Below are positions 47,801-59,094 of a stretch of 64,000 bases of DNA, piece by piece (positions within the stretch are counted from its first letter, which is position 1; every line of letters starts with the position of its first letter). The position numbers and the translations under genes were made by a program. The stretch is from Myrica gale. Taxonomy: Eukaryota; Streptophyta; Magnoliopsida; Fagales; Myricaceae. The DNA lies in contig OZ005616.1 of assembly GCA_963930655.1 (NCBI GenBank), positions 12,614,001 through 12,678,000 of the forward strand. The letters are read 5' to 3'. Below the pieces are notes generated by a model. That model worked only from the letters and a program-made list of their open reading frames with translations. It had not been told where the DNA came from and made no database searches.

Positions 47801-48046
47801 CCAGATGTTAAGTCTCCAAGGGATGGGAGACAGTTCCGATGGGAACAGCACAACCCTGACTTCATGGAGTCAAATGGAGCGAGCCCACAGTAAGAGATGA
47901 AATGTTTATGAAAAGGCCAAGAGTGGCAAGAGATTTGAAATGCATTTGAAAAGGCCAAGAGCGGCAAGAGATTTTAGTGCATGGCATGTGCATCACGGAG
48001 CATGCATATGCATCATGGGTTTTATGCACTATCTCATGACTTACAG
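44820..48046 (+). repeat. LTR G, middle piece
   Basis: No gene. It continues LTR G after H. It holds further GATAAG copies, a long variable part, the candidate donor GTAAGTG at 47302, arm 1 at 47330-47341 and tandem stem-loops at 47637-47678 (arms CATCCAT/ATGGATG) and 47691-47724 (CCCA/TGGG). It is interrupted at 48047 by element B after TACAG. Confidence 0.9.
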
Positions 48047-49848
48047 TGTGAGATCCCGAATTTACTTATGTCATTGTATAGGAGAGAGAGATTTTGCTAT
48101 GATTTTCCTCAGGATGTAGGTATGTTTTAATTGGTGATTTTTGAGGTAAGTGTCGACACATTGGAACATAGTGTCGACACATTATACTAACACCCGAAAG
48201 TTTACCTTTTCCTGGAGACCAAAGTGAATTTTTGACTAAGTGTTGTAAGTGTCGACACTTTGAGTCATAGTGTCGACACATTAGACTGGTACCCGAGCGT
48301 TTATATCTTTCCGGAACTAGAGTGATTTTTACTAAGTGTTGGAAGTGTCGACACCTTGGGTGATGGTGTCGACACATACAACTGAAACCCGAGAGTTCGC
48401 CTTTTTCCAGAACTCCCGTGGATTTTGACCAAGTGATGGAAGTGTCGACACCTTGGGTGATGGTGTCGACACATCTAATTGAAACCCGAGAGTTTACATT
48501 TTTCCCACTATGGCTAAGTGTTGGAAGTGTCGACACCTTGAGTGATGGTGTCGACACATCTTACTAAATATGTTGTAAGTGTCGACACCTTGAGTGATGG
48601 TGTCGACACATATAACTACATTCCGGAATTTTACCGGTTTGAAATACGCAAGTTGAAATTTATGAAGTAGGGGGAGGGCAAACTTGTCTTTTCCCCAAGC
48701 CCTTTTCGCATTAAACCTCCCTCTCTTTCACGAAGTCTCACATTTTCCTTTACCCCAAATCATACCTCCCATGCCCTAAGTCACCCACCCGAAAAGGAAG
48801 AAGGAAGAAGAGAAAGAAGAAGGAAGAAGGAAGAAGGAGAAGAAAAGAAGGAGGAAGAGGAGAGAAGCAAGGTAAATCCTTGCTGGCCAAAAATCGTGCT
48901 ACACTCTCTCTCTCTCTCTCTCTCTCTATTCTCTTCTTGTTTCCTCTTGTTGGTTGGTTGTGGTTTGATGGTAGTTTGTCTAAGTAGTTTTCTCCTTGTG
49001 ATTCATGGATGTTTAGTGTGGATCTATGCATGTTCAAGGTAGATCTTGTAAGTGTTTAAGTGTAGCATAGATTTTTACATGAGAACATGTGGAAAAAATG
49101 GCTAGATCTGAAATGATGGTTCAAGAGAAAGTGGTTATGTGCTCTAGGTGTTTGATAAAAGGCCTAAGAGGGGATTGAAACCTAAGTTGAGCAAGTATGG
49201 CCGAATCTAGGGTTTGATGCATTAGATAGTGTATGTATGCTAGTGATATTGAGAACCACAAAGCCCTAAGTGTTAGGGATATGTTCAGATCTGGGAAAAT
49301 AGGCAAGAGGACCAATAACGCACACTAGGTGTTTGGTAAACAGCCCAAGAGAAATGGGTACATGCAATGGTGTTAACTTGATAATTATGGAACCATGATT
49401 TGGTTGTAAACTTCGAGTTGAAGTTGTAAGTGGGAGGAAGGTGAGAGTATAGTTGTTGTTATGAGATGTTAAGCTAGCCTTGGATGTTGGTTGTGACATG
49501 TAGAGAGTCGGATTTTGGTTGTTGGAGATTGTTGTGATTTCTGGAGTTACATATGCAGATTTCAAGGCTTTGTTGCATTGGTGGTTATCTCTTGATATTT
49601 TAGTCCAATTTTACGGGGTTGGTCTTGGAATTTGTTTCAAGTTAAGAAAGAGAGCGTTTTAAGATAACTTGCATGTGAATTAGAGGTATGACGAATATGT
49701 TATGGTATGAAAAATTAGTGTGAGGGTCTATTAAAACAGATTTGTGTGAGTAATGTATTGATTACTATATACGTTTAGTGAACCTATGAATGACAATAGT
49801 ACGGTTCATTGTAGGTAACGAGACACACGATACTCAAGCAAGCCTAAG

Positions 49849-50713
49849 GTAAGTGAAAATCTTTACAAACTGGAATGATACACTGCATGAAGAATATTCA
49901 TGAATAAGCATATCAAGCATGACATTACCAAGCACGACATGAATGCATCATGATCATTTGCATTCATTTTCCTCATGAGAAATGAGACATTTTATGCAAA
50001 TGAAAGTACCATTTTTATGCTACTTTATGACAAGTTTTATGACAAGTTAATTAACGAACCCAAGTCGGTCGGTACCGTACCAAGTCAAGAAGGTGCATCC
50101 ATTTCCGAAGGACGTTTACGTGAAGGATGGATGTCACCTAGGACACCCATACCGAAGGATGCTTGCAAGAAGGATGGGTAGTCCATGAGGTAAGTGCAAT
50201 CACACTGAAGGATGCTTGCAAGAAGGTGTGAACCTCAAGGGTCGTGTCTAGCCACTGAAGGACGAATGAGAGAAGGTGAGCTAGCTCGACCATATGTAAG
50301 GTCCCTAAGGGAAATAAGGGACTGTTCCTACGGGAACGCACAACCCTGATGTCAGGGGTAGGTGGAGCTTAAGTAGCCCATAAGATAAGGATTGGAAAGA
50401 TTTTCCAAAAGCAAGAGATTTATAAGTAATAGTGAAGTTTTCAAGAGCAAGTGCATGTGCATATGCAATCATGAGGCATACACGTGCATCAAAATTCATG
50501 ATCATGCATGAATTACATACGTTTACATGATATTTCAAGTTCAAGTTCATGATGATTTCAAGTTCAAGTGCATGTTTATGATTTTAAGTTCATTATGATT
50601 TTAAGTTCATGATGATTTCAAGTTCAAGTGCATGCTTACAATTTCAACCCATGTTTTAGCTATAATTCCTTACTGAGTCTTTCGACTCACAGTTTTAAAT
50701 TGTATCATTCCAG
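49849..50713 (+). other. Candidate LTR leader intron, B 5' LTR
   Basis: An 865-bp segment opens CTAAG|GTAAGTG and closes CATTCCAG|ATGATG. Arm 1 CTGGAATGATAC is at 49870-49881; arm 2 GTATCATTCCAG at 50702-50713 ends on the acceptor itself. TTACTGA in a TGAGTC/GACTCA hairpin lies with its branch A about 40 nt from the acceptor. A weak TATA-like ACTATATACG near 49764 suggests a start roughly 50-80 bp before the donor. Folding would bring donor and acceptor together. All RNA-level statements are inference. Confidence 0.5.
50096..50282 (+). other. Four tandem stem-loops in the B 5' LTR
   Basis: SL1 50096-50133 has arms CATCCAT/ATGGATG. SL2 50146-50178 has CCCAT/ATGGG. SL3 50201-50230 has CACAC/GTGTG. 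SL4 50250-50282 has CAC/GTG plus AGC/GCT. The loops all contain GAAGGA near the left arm and GAAGG touching the right arm. The stems differ between units but remain self-complementary. The conserved motif GGTCGGTACCGTACC lies just upstream (50067-50081). Confidence 0.65.
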
Positions 50714-51120
50714 ATGATGTTACAGGGGTGGAATCTTAAGAAGAGGACCTTGAACCCTAGGAGAAGGGTTGATGAAATGTCTCTCTTGTTTGCTAACGTT
50801 AGGAAAGATTTAGCTAATTTTTGTAAAAGCCGGCATGAGCCACCGTGATGTGGTGGTCATGGGTTTCATTTGGCTTAGTTAGTTAATGTTTTAAACTGGT
50901 TGATATTTTGAGAATATGTTTAACAACCTTGAGTTATCAATGGAAAGTATGTTCTTATGCATGTTATACGCTAGCATTATAAGGCTTCTTTTTAACATTG
51001 AAGCATCAACGTCTTTTCCGCTGCAAGTATAGTAGTAATTACGCTGGAGCGTCCCATGCCGGGAATGCTCGCGGCTGTCATTAGCCTCGTTTAGCTAGCG
51101 TTCGGGGCGTGACAGTTTAG

Positions 51121-51133
51121 TGGTATCAGAGGA
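51121..51133 (+). other. Primer binding site of element B
   Basis: TGGTATCAGAGGA, six bases after the 5' LTR, complements initiator Met-tRNA. Confidence 0.93.
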
Positions 51134-51261
51134 ATTTAGGAGTTTAGTGAACTTAAGATTTGCTACTCGCCTATTTGGATTTCGAGTATGCTATATGCTA
51201 GAAATCTCATGCATCAACTAGTTGTTAGGATACTTATGTAGTGATGACGATATAGTGCAGG

Positions 51262-54200
51262 ATGCCACCTAGGAAACAACCCAGGAATAGAAACACGGAG
51301 GAGGAGCCCGAAGAATCAGGTGTCTCTACCAATGATGTTTTAAGGCACATGGCTCAGCTCATCGCTGAACAAGTGCAGCAAGGGGCAAATGTGCAAGGGG
51401 CAAATGTGCAAGGGGCTTGAGATCGCCCTGAAGGATGCACCTTTGACCAGTTTAACCGCCAACACCCGCCGGTATATAACGGTAGAGGAGATGCCGTTCT
51501 AGCAGAAAACTGGCTTCTAGAGATGAAAGAGTTGCTGGAAGTCATGGGGTGTACAGACTCCCAGAGAGTGAGCTTTGCTACTTTCAAGCTACAGGGAGAT
51601 GCCAAGAGGTGGTGGCTATCCAAGAAGCTCCTACTGAGCCAAGAATTGGGAGAACAACCCATAATCTGGGAGAGGTTTCAACAAGAATTCCTGGACCGCT
51701 ATTTTCCAAGGACGACGCGGGAAGCAAAAGCGAGAGAGTTTGCCAACTTAACTCAGGGATCAATGACTGTTGATCAATACTCTGGTCGATTCATGGAGTT
51801 GGTGAGGTTTGCTCCGTATTTAGTACCAGATGAGGAGAGGAAAGCCAGGAAGTTTGAAGAGGGACTTCATCCCCGAATCTTTGACAGAGTTATGGCCCAT
51901 AACTTGAAGACGTTGGCAGAAGTCATAGAACGGGCAGTGATTGTGGAAAGAGGTCTGCAGAGGACAGCAGCATTTTACGACCAGCAAAAGAGGAAGGCTC
52001 CTCCCAAGCTGGAAACGTCACAGGCACCCTGGAAGAAAAGCAAGCAGGGTTTATCACGGGGCCAGAATCAGAGACCTGGTGGAGCCCAGAACCAGAGACC
52101 TGGAGGAAGTCAGATTGCAGGAGGGAATCAATTCCCAATATGCAACAAATGTGGCAAGAAGCATCCCGGAGAGTGTAGGCAGGGAGTATGCTTCCAGTGC
52201 GGGAAGCCAGGTCACATTGCCCGAGATTGTAGGGCAAAAAGTAATTCAAGCCAAGCATCCCAACCCGCACCGCAAGACAATTCGAGGAGGCAAAGCGGTC
52301 CAACTCAAGCAAGACTATATGCTCTGACCCCGAGGGATGCGGAGGACCAAACCAGAGTAGTAACGGGTAAGTTGCCCTTGCTACAGGGAGAAGCCCTTGT
52401 ATTATTTGATTCAGGGGCCACACATTCATTCATAGCATCGGCATATTGTAAGGCAAGAGATTTAAAGCTTGAGCCATTAGGATGTCATGTAGTAGTATCA
52501 ACACCTACTGGTGGGAGGATCAATTGCGATCGAATAGTGAAAAATTTCCCGATAGAAGTTGAGGGGCAAATTATGCCGGCTAACCTGATAGTGATGGAAA
52601 TGGGAGGGTTCGACCTCATTTTAGGTATGGATTGGTTGGCAACACACGGTGCTAGCATAAAATGTTACGAGAAGAAGGTCGTGTTCCAAAAGGAGGGGAG
52701 ACCGGATTGTTGTTTTGTAGGCATGAGAAAGGTGGAACGAAGACCGGCGATCATTTCAGCCATGCAAGCCAAGAAATGGTTGCAAGGAGGAAGTGAGGGG
52801 TTCTTAGTTTGGGCAAATGAAATGCAGAGAGAGACTGCTACGGTAGAGCAAACCCCTATAGTGAACGAATTTCCTGATGTGTTTCCGGAAGAATTACCCG
52901 GATTACCTCCTGATAGGGAAGTGGAGTTTGGCATCGATTTAGAACCAGGGACAACTCCAATTTCTAAAGCACCGTATAGGATGGCACCAGCAGAGTTGAA
53001 GGAATTGAAGATTCAGCTGGAGGATCTATTGGATAAAGGGTTCATTCGGCCGAGTGTGTCACCTTGGGGAGCTCCGATCTTGTTCGTAAAGAAGAAAGAT
53101 GGAAGCCTCAGGATGTGCATTGATTACAGGGAGTTGAATAAGGTGACTATCAAGAATAGATACCCGTTGCCTCGCATTGATGATCTATTTGATCAATTGC
53201 AAGGGGCACAGGCATTCTCGAAGATTGATTTGAGATCGGGATATCACCAGTTGAAGGTGAAGGGGGAGGACATACCGAAGACGGCATTTCGAACGCGATA
53301 TGGCCATTACGAATTTATGGTGATGCCTTTTGGGCTAACCAATGCTCCAGCCGCATTTATGGATTTGATGAATAGGGTGTTTCGGGAATTCTTAGATAAG
53401 TTTGTGGTTGTCTTTATTGATGACATACTGATTTACTCACGGAATAAGGAGGAACATGAGAAGCATTTAAGGATTGTTCTACAGATTCTTAGGGAGAAGA
53501 AGTTGTTTGCCAAGTTTTCCAAATGTGAGTTTTGGTTGGAACAAGTTCGCTTTTTGGGGCATGTAGTGTCTGGAGAAGGGATTGCCGTGGATCCCGGAAA
53601 GGTAGCTGCTATATTCAAGTGGCCGAGGCCTACGAATGTGAAGGAAGTAAGAAGTTTTCTGGGATTAGCAGGGTACTATCGGAGGTTTATCAAGGGATTC
53701 TCAAAGATGGCCAAGCCTTTGACGTCTCTAACAAAGAAGAATGTCAAATTTGAATGGACTCATGAGTGTGAGTGGAGCTTCCAAGAGTTAAAGGCCAATT
53801 TAGTTACTGCTCCAGTATTAGCACTACCCTCGGAATATGGAGAGTATGAAATCTATAGCGACGCATCGAAGCAAGGTTTAGGTTGTGTTTTGATGCAAGA
53901 CAAAAGGGTAATAGCTTATGCTTCTAGGCAACTGAGGCCTCACGAGATTAATTATCCCACGCATGACTTAGAGTTAGCTGCTGTAGTCTATGCGTTAAAA
54001 ATATGGAGACATTATTTGTATGGGGTTAAATGTGAGATATTCACCGATCATAAGAGTCTTAAGTATTTTAACACCCAGAAAGAGCTGAACATGAGACAGC
54101 GGCGATGGTTAGAGTTGATTAAAGATTATGATTGCACAATAAGTTATCACCCTGGAAAAGCCAATGTGGTGGCCGACGCATTAAGTAGGAAGTCGGCAGA

Positions 54201-55767
54201 AACAAGTTCAGTAGAGGCAAGTTCAATGGAGGTGGTGCCCGAGGAAATCAGGAGAGACTTAAAAAGGGCAGAGATTGTGCTTATCATTGTCGATCAGTTT
54301 GTCTCCATTGCAGGGCTCTCGTTGCAACCTACCCTGGAGGAGCAGATTCGAGAGGCCCAGAAGAATGATAAGGTGATTGAAGGGATTAGAGAGCGAATTG
54401 AGAAAAAGGAAGACCCCGACTTTGGAGATAAGGATGAGTTATTACGATATCGAGGCAGAATTTGTGTGCCAAGTACAAGGGAGATTAAAGACTTGATTCT
54501 AGCAGAGGCTCATTCTACGCCTTATACCATCCATCCAGGAGGCACGAAGATGTATCAAGATATTAAGAAGGTCTTTTGGTGGCCTAATATGAAGCGGGAG
54601 ATAGCCGAGTATGTGGCTCGATGTTTGACTTGCCAAAAGGTGAAAGCCGAGCACCAGAGGCCAGCAGGAACACTAAAGCCTCTAGAGATCCCTGAATGGA
54701 AGTGGGAAGGGATAGCCATGGATTTCGTAGTGGGGTTGCCTCGAACTACTTCGGGTTACGATGCTATATGGGTGATCGTGGACCGACTAACCAAGTCGGC
54801 ACACTTCTTACCCATTAAGGTGAAGTATGCCCCGGAGAAGTTAGCGGAGATTTATCTTCAAGAGATTGTCAGATTACATGGAGTGCCTAAGAGCATAGTG
54901 TCGGATAGAGATCCGAGATTTACATCGAGATTCTGGAAACGATTGCAGGAGTCATTGGGAACTCGGTTGAATTTTAGTACCGCTTTCCACCCACAGACAG
55001 ATGGGCAGTCGGAAAGGACTATACAAATTCTGGAGGATATGCTCAGGGCTTGCGTTGTGGATTTCAAAGGAGGATGGGCTCAATACTTGCCTTTAGCGGA
55101 ATTCGCGTACAATAACAGTTTTCAAGCAAGTATTGGTATGGCACCCTATGAAGCCTTGTATGGGAGGAGGTGTAGATCACCTTTGTATTGGGATGAGGTA
55201 GGCGAAAGAAGGATGTTAGGGCCGGAAATAGTTTCAGAGACACGGGAAAAGATCCAAGTAATCAAAGATAGGCTTGTGACAGCCCAATGCAGGCAGAAGA
55301 GCTATGCTGATAATCGAAGAAGAGAACTTGAATTTGAGGCTGGGAGCAGAGTATTTCTGAAGATTTCTCCGAAGAAGGGGATAACGAGATTTGGAAAAAA
55401 GGGGAAGCTCCAACCCAGATTCATAGGACCCTTTGAGATCCTAGATAGAGTTGGGCCCGTGGCGTACAGGTTGGCCCTACCCCCTTGTTTAGAGGGAGTT
55501 CACAATGTGTTTCATGTATCGCTCCTAAGGAAGTATGTAACTGACCCTACCCATGTATTAGATTATGAGCCTTTGCAGGTTAGAGAAAACCTTACGTATG
55601 TGGAAGAACCTATAAGGGTTTTGGATAGGAAGGAGCAGCAACTGAGGACCAAAACCATACCTCTTGTTAAGGTCTTGTGGAGAAACCACGGAGTAGAAGA
55701 GGCCTCATGGGAATTAGAAAGTGAAATGTACTCGAAATATCCCCACTTACGGGAAGGACAAAGTTAA
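51262..55767 (+). pseudogene. gag-pol: Element B gag-pol polyprotein, one nonsense codon
   Basis: A 1,501-codon frame from ATG at 51262 to the stop at 55767. Codon 53 is TGA (51418-51420) where element A has CGA (Arg), a CpG-type C-to-T change. The frame is open from there on; an internal Met at 51523 begins 1,414 uninterrupted codons that lack the first 87 Gag residues. Domains are in A's order: Gag knuckle (310-323), protease DSG (383), RT (D656, D720, D721), RNase H (D867), integrase (C1121, C1124, D1154, D1215, E1251), GPY/F near 1388, chromodomain about 1447-1497. All catalytic residues checked are present. The visible difference from A in this region is limited to the two stop codons. 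Confidence 0.95.
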
Positions 55768-56008
55768 GAAGGATAATGTTAGAATTTCGATATGACTTGC
55801 CTGATCTGTTTTTCTTTTCATTGATACCTTTATATTGTCTCACTATACATATGAGCTATAGTGCTATGTTGAAGTATATAAAGGCATATATATGTGTATT
55901 ATGATAACGTTAGTTGTGGGGCCAGTTCGAGTATTCACCCGTCCTAGACCTCCACCATCAGGACAAATCTCTGGTAAGGAAGATCGAATTCCGAGGACCG
56001 AATTTTAT
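55768..56008 (+). other. Pol-to-PPT spacer of element B with vestige of the extra ORF
   Basis: No gene. Near 55918-55985 the sequence matches the coding tail of the extra ORF of element C (shared CAGTTCGAGTATTC and CCTAGACCTCCACCA stretches) but is shifted and lacks the ORF body. The mirror copy in A is at about 28436-28676. Confidence 0.6.
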
Positions 56009-56021
56009 AAGGAGGGGAGGA
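56009..56021 (+). other. Polypurine tract of element B
   Basis: AAGGAGGGGAGGA directly precedes the 3' LTR. Confidence 0.92.
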
Positions 56022-59000
56022 TGTGAGATCCCGAATTTACTTATGTCATTGTATAGGAGAGAGAGATTTTGCTATGATTTTCCTCAGGATGTAGGTATGT
56101 TTTAATTGGTGATTTTTGAGGTAAGTGTCGACACATTGGAACATAGTGTCGACACATTATACTAACACCCGAAAGTTTACCTTTTCCTGGAGACCAAAGT
56201 GAATTTTTGACTAAGTGTTGTAAGTGTCGACACTTTGAGTCATAGTGTCGACACATTAGACTGGTACCCGAGCGTTTATATCTTTCCGGAACTAGAGTGA
56301 TTTTTACTAAGTGTTGGAAGTGTCGACACCTTGGGTGATGGTGTCGACACATACAACTGAAACCCGAGAGTTCGCCTTTTTCCAGAACTCCCGTGGATTT
56401 TGACCAAGTGATGGAAGTGTCGACACCTTGGGTGATGGTGTCGACACATCTAATTGAAACCCGAGAGTTTACATTTTTCCCACTATGGCTAAGTGTTGGA
56501 AGTGTCGACACCTTGAGTGATGGTGTCGACACATCTTAATAAATATGTTGTAAGTGTCGACACCTTGAGTGATGGTGTCGACACATATAACTACATTCCG
56601 GAATTTTACCGGTTTGAAATACGCAAGTTGAAATTTATGAAGTAGGGGGAGGGCAAACTTGTCTTTTCCCCAAGCCCTTTTCGCATTAAACCTCCCTCTC
56701 TTTCACGAAGTCTCACATTTTCCTTTACCCCAAATCATACCTCCCATGCCCTAAGTCACCCACCCGAAAAGGAAGAAGGAAGAAGAGAAAGAAGAAGGAA
56801 GAAGGAAGAAGGAGAAGAAAAGAAGGAGGAAGAGGAGAGAAGCAAGGTAAATCCTTGCTGGCCAAAAATCGTGCTACACTCTCTCTCTCTCTCTCTCTCT
56901 CTATTCTCTTCTTGTTTCCTCTTGTTGGTTGGTTGTGGTTTGATGGTAGTTTGTCTAAGTAGTTTTCTCCTTGTGATTCATGGATGTTTAGTGTGGATCT
57001 ATGCATGTTCAAGGTAGATCTTGTAAGTGTTTAAGTGTAGCATAGATTTTTACATGAGAACATGTGGAAAAAATGGCTAGATCTGAAATGATGGTTCAAG
57101 AGAAAGTGGTTATGTGCTCTAGGTGTTTGATAAAAGGCCTAAGAGGGGATTGAAACCTAAGTTGAGCAAGTATGGCCGAATCTAGGGTTTGATGCATTAG
57201 ATAGTGTATGTATGCTAGTGATATTGAGAACCACAAAGCCCTAAGTGTTAGGGATATGTTCAGATCTGGGAAAATAGGCAAGAGGACCAATAACGCACAC
57301 TAGGTGTTTGGTAAACAGCCCAAGAGAAATGGGTACATGCAATGGTGTTAACTTGATAATTATGGAACCATGATTTGGTTGTAAACTTCGAGTTGAAGTT
57401 GTAAGTGGGAGGAAGGTGAGAGTATAGTTGTTGTTATGAGATGTTAAGCTAGCCTTGGATGTTGGTTGTGACATGTAGAGATTCGGATTTTGGTTGTTGG
57501 AGATTGTTGTGATTTCTGGAGTTACATATGCAGATTTCAAGGCTTTGTTGCATTGGTGGTTATCTCTTGATATTTTAGTCCAATTTTACGGGGTTGGTCT
57601 TGGAATTTGTTTCAAGTTAAGAAAGAGAGCGTTTTAAGATAACTTGCATGTGAATTAGAGGTATGACGAATATGTTATGGTATGAAAAATTAGTGTGAGG
57701 GTCTATTAAAACAGATTTGTGTGAGTAATGTATTGATTACTATATACGTTTAGTGAACCTATGAATGACAATAGTACGGTTCATTGTAGGTAACGAGACA
57801 CACGATACTCAAGCAAGCCTAAGGTAAGTGAAAATCTTTACAAACTGGAATGATACACTGCATGAAGAATATTCATGAATAAGCATATCAAGCATGACAT
57901 TACCAAGCACGACATGAATGCATCATGATCATTTGCATTCATTTTCCTCATGAGAAATGAGACATTTTATGCAAATGAAAGTACCATTTTTATGCTACTT
58001 TATGACAAGTTTTATGACAAGTTAATTAACGAACCCAAGTCGGTCGGTACCGTACCAAGTCAAGAAGGTGCATCCATTTCCGAAGGACGTTTACGTGAAG
58101 GATGGATGTCACCTAGGACACCCATACCGAAGGATGCTTGCAAGAAGGATGGGTAGTCCATGAGGTAAGTGCAATCACACTGAAGGATGCTTGCAAGAAG
58201 GTGTGAACCTCAAGGGTCGTGTCTAGCCACTGAAGGACGAATGAGAGAAGGTGAGCTAGCTCGACCATATGTAAGGTCCCTAAGGGAAATAAGGGACTGT
58301 TCCTACGGGAACGCACAACCCTGATGTCAGGGGTAGGTGGAGCTTAAGTAGCCCATAAGATAAGGATTGGAAAGATTTTCCAAAAGCAAGAGATTTATAA
58401 GTAATAGTGAAGTTTTCAAGAGCAAGTGCATGTGCATATGCAATCATGAGGCATACACGTGCATCAAAATTCATGATCATGCATGAATTACATACGTTTA
58501 CATGATATTTCAAGTTCAAGTTCATGATGATTTCAAGTTCAAGTGCATGTTTATGATTTTAAGTTCATTATGATTTTAAGTTCATGATGATTTCAAGTTC
58601 AAGTGCATGCTTACAATTTCAACCCATGTTTTAGCTATAATTCCTTACTGAGTCTTTCGACTCACAGTTTTAAATTGTATCATTCCAGATGATGTTACAG
58701 GGGTGGAATCTTAAGAAGAGGACCTTGAACCCTAGGAGAAGGGTTGATGAAATGTCTCTCTTGTTTGCTAACGTTAGGAAAGATTTAGCTAATTTTTGTA
58801 AAAGCCGGCATGAGCCACCGTGATGTGGTGGTCATGGGTTTCATTTGGCTTAGTTAGTTAATGTTTTAAACTGGTTGATATTTTGAGAATATGTTTAACA
58901 ACCTTGAGTTATCAATGGAAAGTATGTTCTTATGCATGTTATACGCTAGCATTATAAGGCTTCTTTTTAACATTGAAGCATCAACGTCTTTTCCGCTGCA

Positions 59001-59089
59001 AGTATAGTAGTAATTACGCTGGAGCGTCCCATGCCGGGAATGCTCGCGGCTGTCATTAGCCTCGTTTAGCTAGCGTTCGGGGCGTGACA
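56022..59089 (+). repeat. Element B 3' LTR
   Basis: 3,068 bp, same content as the 5' LTR. A at 56539 where the 5' LTR has C; T at 57482 where the 5' LTR has G. Palindrome array 56125-56584, candidate intron 57824-58688, stem-loops 58071-58257. Confidence 0.96.
57824..58688 (+). other. Candidate LTR leader intron, B 3' LTR
   Basis: Exact counterpart of 49849-50713; donor and acceptor motifs and both helix arms are unchanged. Confidence 0.4.
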
Positions 59090-59094
59090 TACAG

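Larger units (their letters stand above)
48047..51114 (+). repeat. Element B 5' LTR
   Basis: 3,068 bp. Palindrome array 48150-48609, purine tract and (CT)n around 48796-48928, candidate intron 49849-50713, stem-loops 50096-50282. Private base G at 49507. Confidence 0.96.
48047..59089 (+). mobile_element. Element B: full-length Ty3/gypsy chromovirus (Tekay/Del-like)
   Basis: An 11,043-bp element in plus orientation with 3,068-bp LTRs at 48047-51114 and 56022-59089, flanked by TACAG at 48042-48046 and 59090-59094. It has the same structure and length as element A in the opposite orientation, 11,649 bp away. It is inserted within the candidate intron of solo LTR G. The LTR pair differs at two sites that I found (48564/56539 and 49507/57482). 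One nonsense codon in gag blocks the polyprotein. Confidence 0.96.

Noticed and set aside
48903..48927. (CT)n/(GA)n runs in A and B LTRs as promoter pyrimidine elements
   Set aside because: Ordinary microsatellites; nothing ties them to a transcription start.
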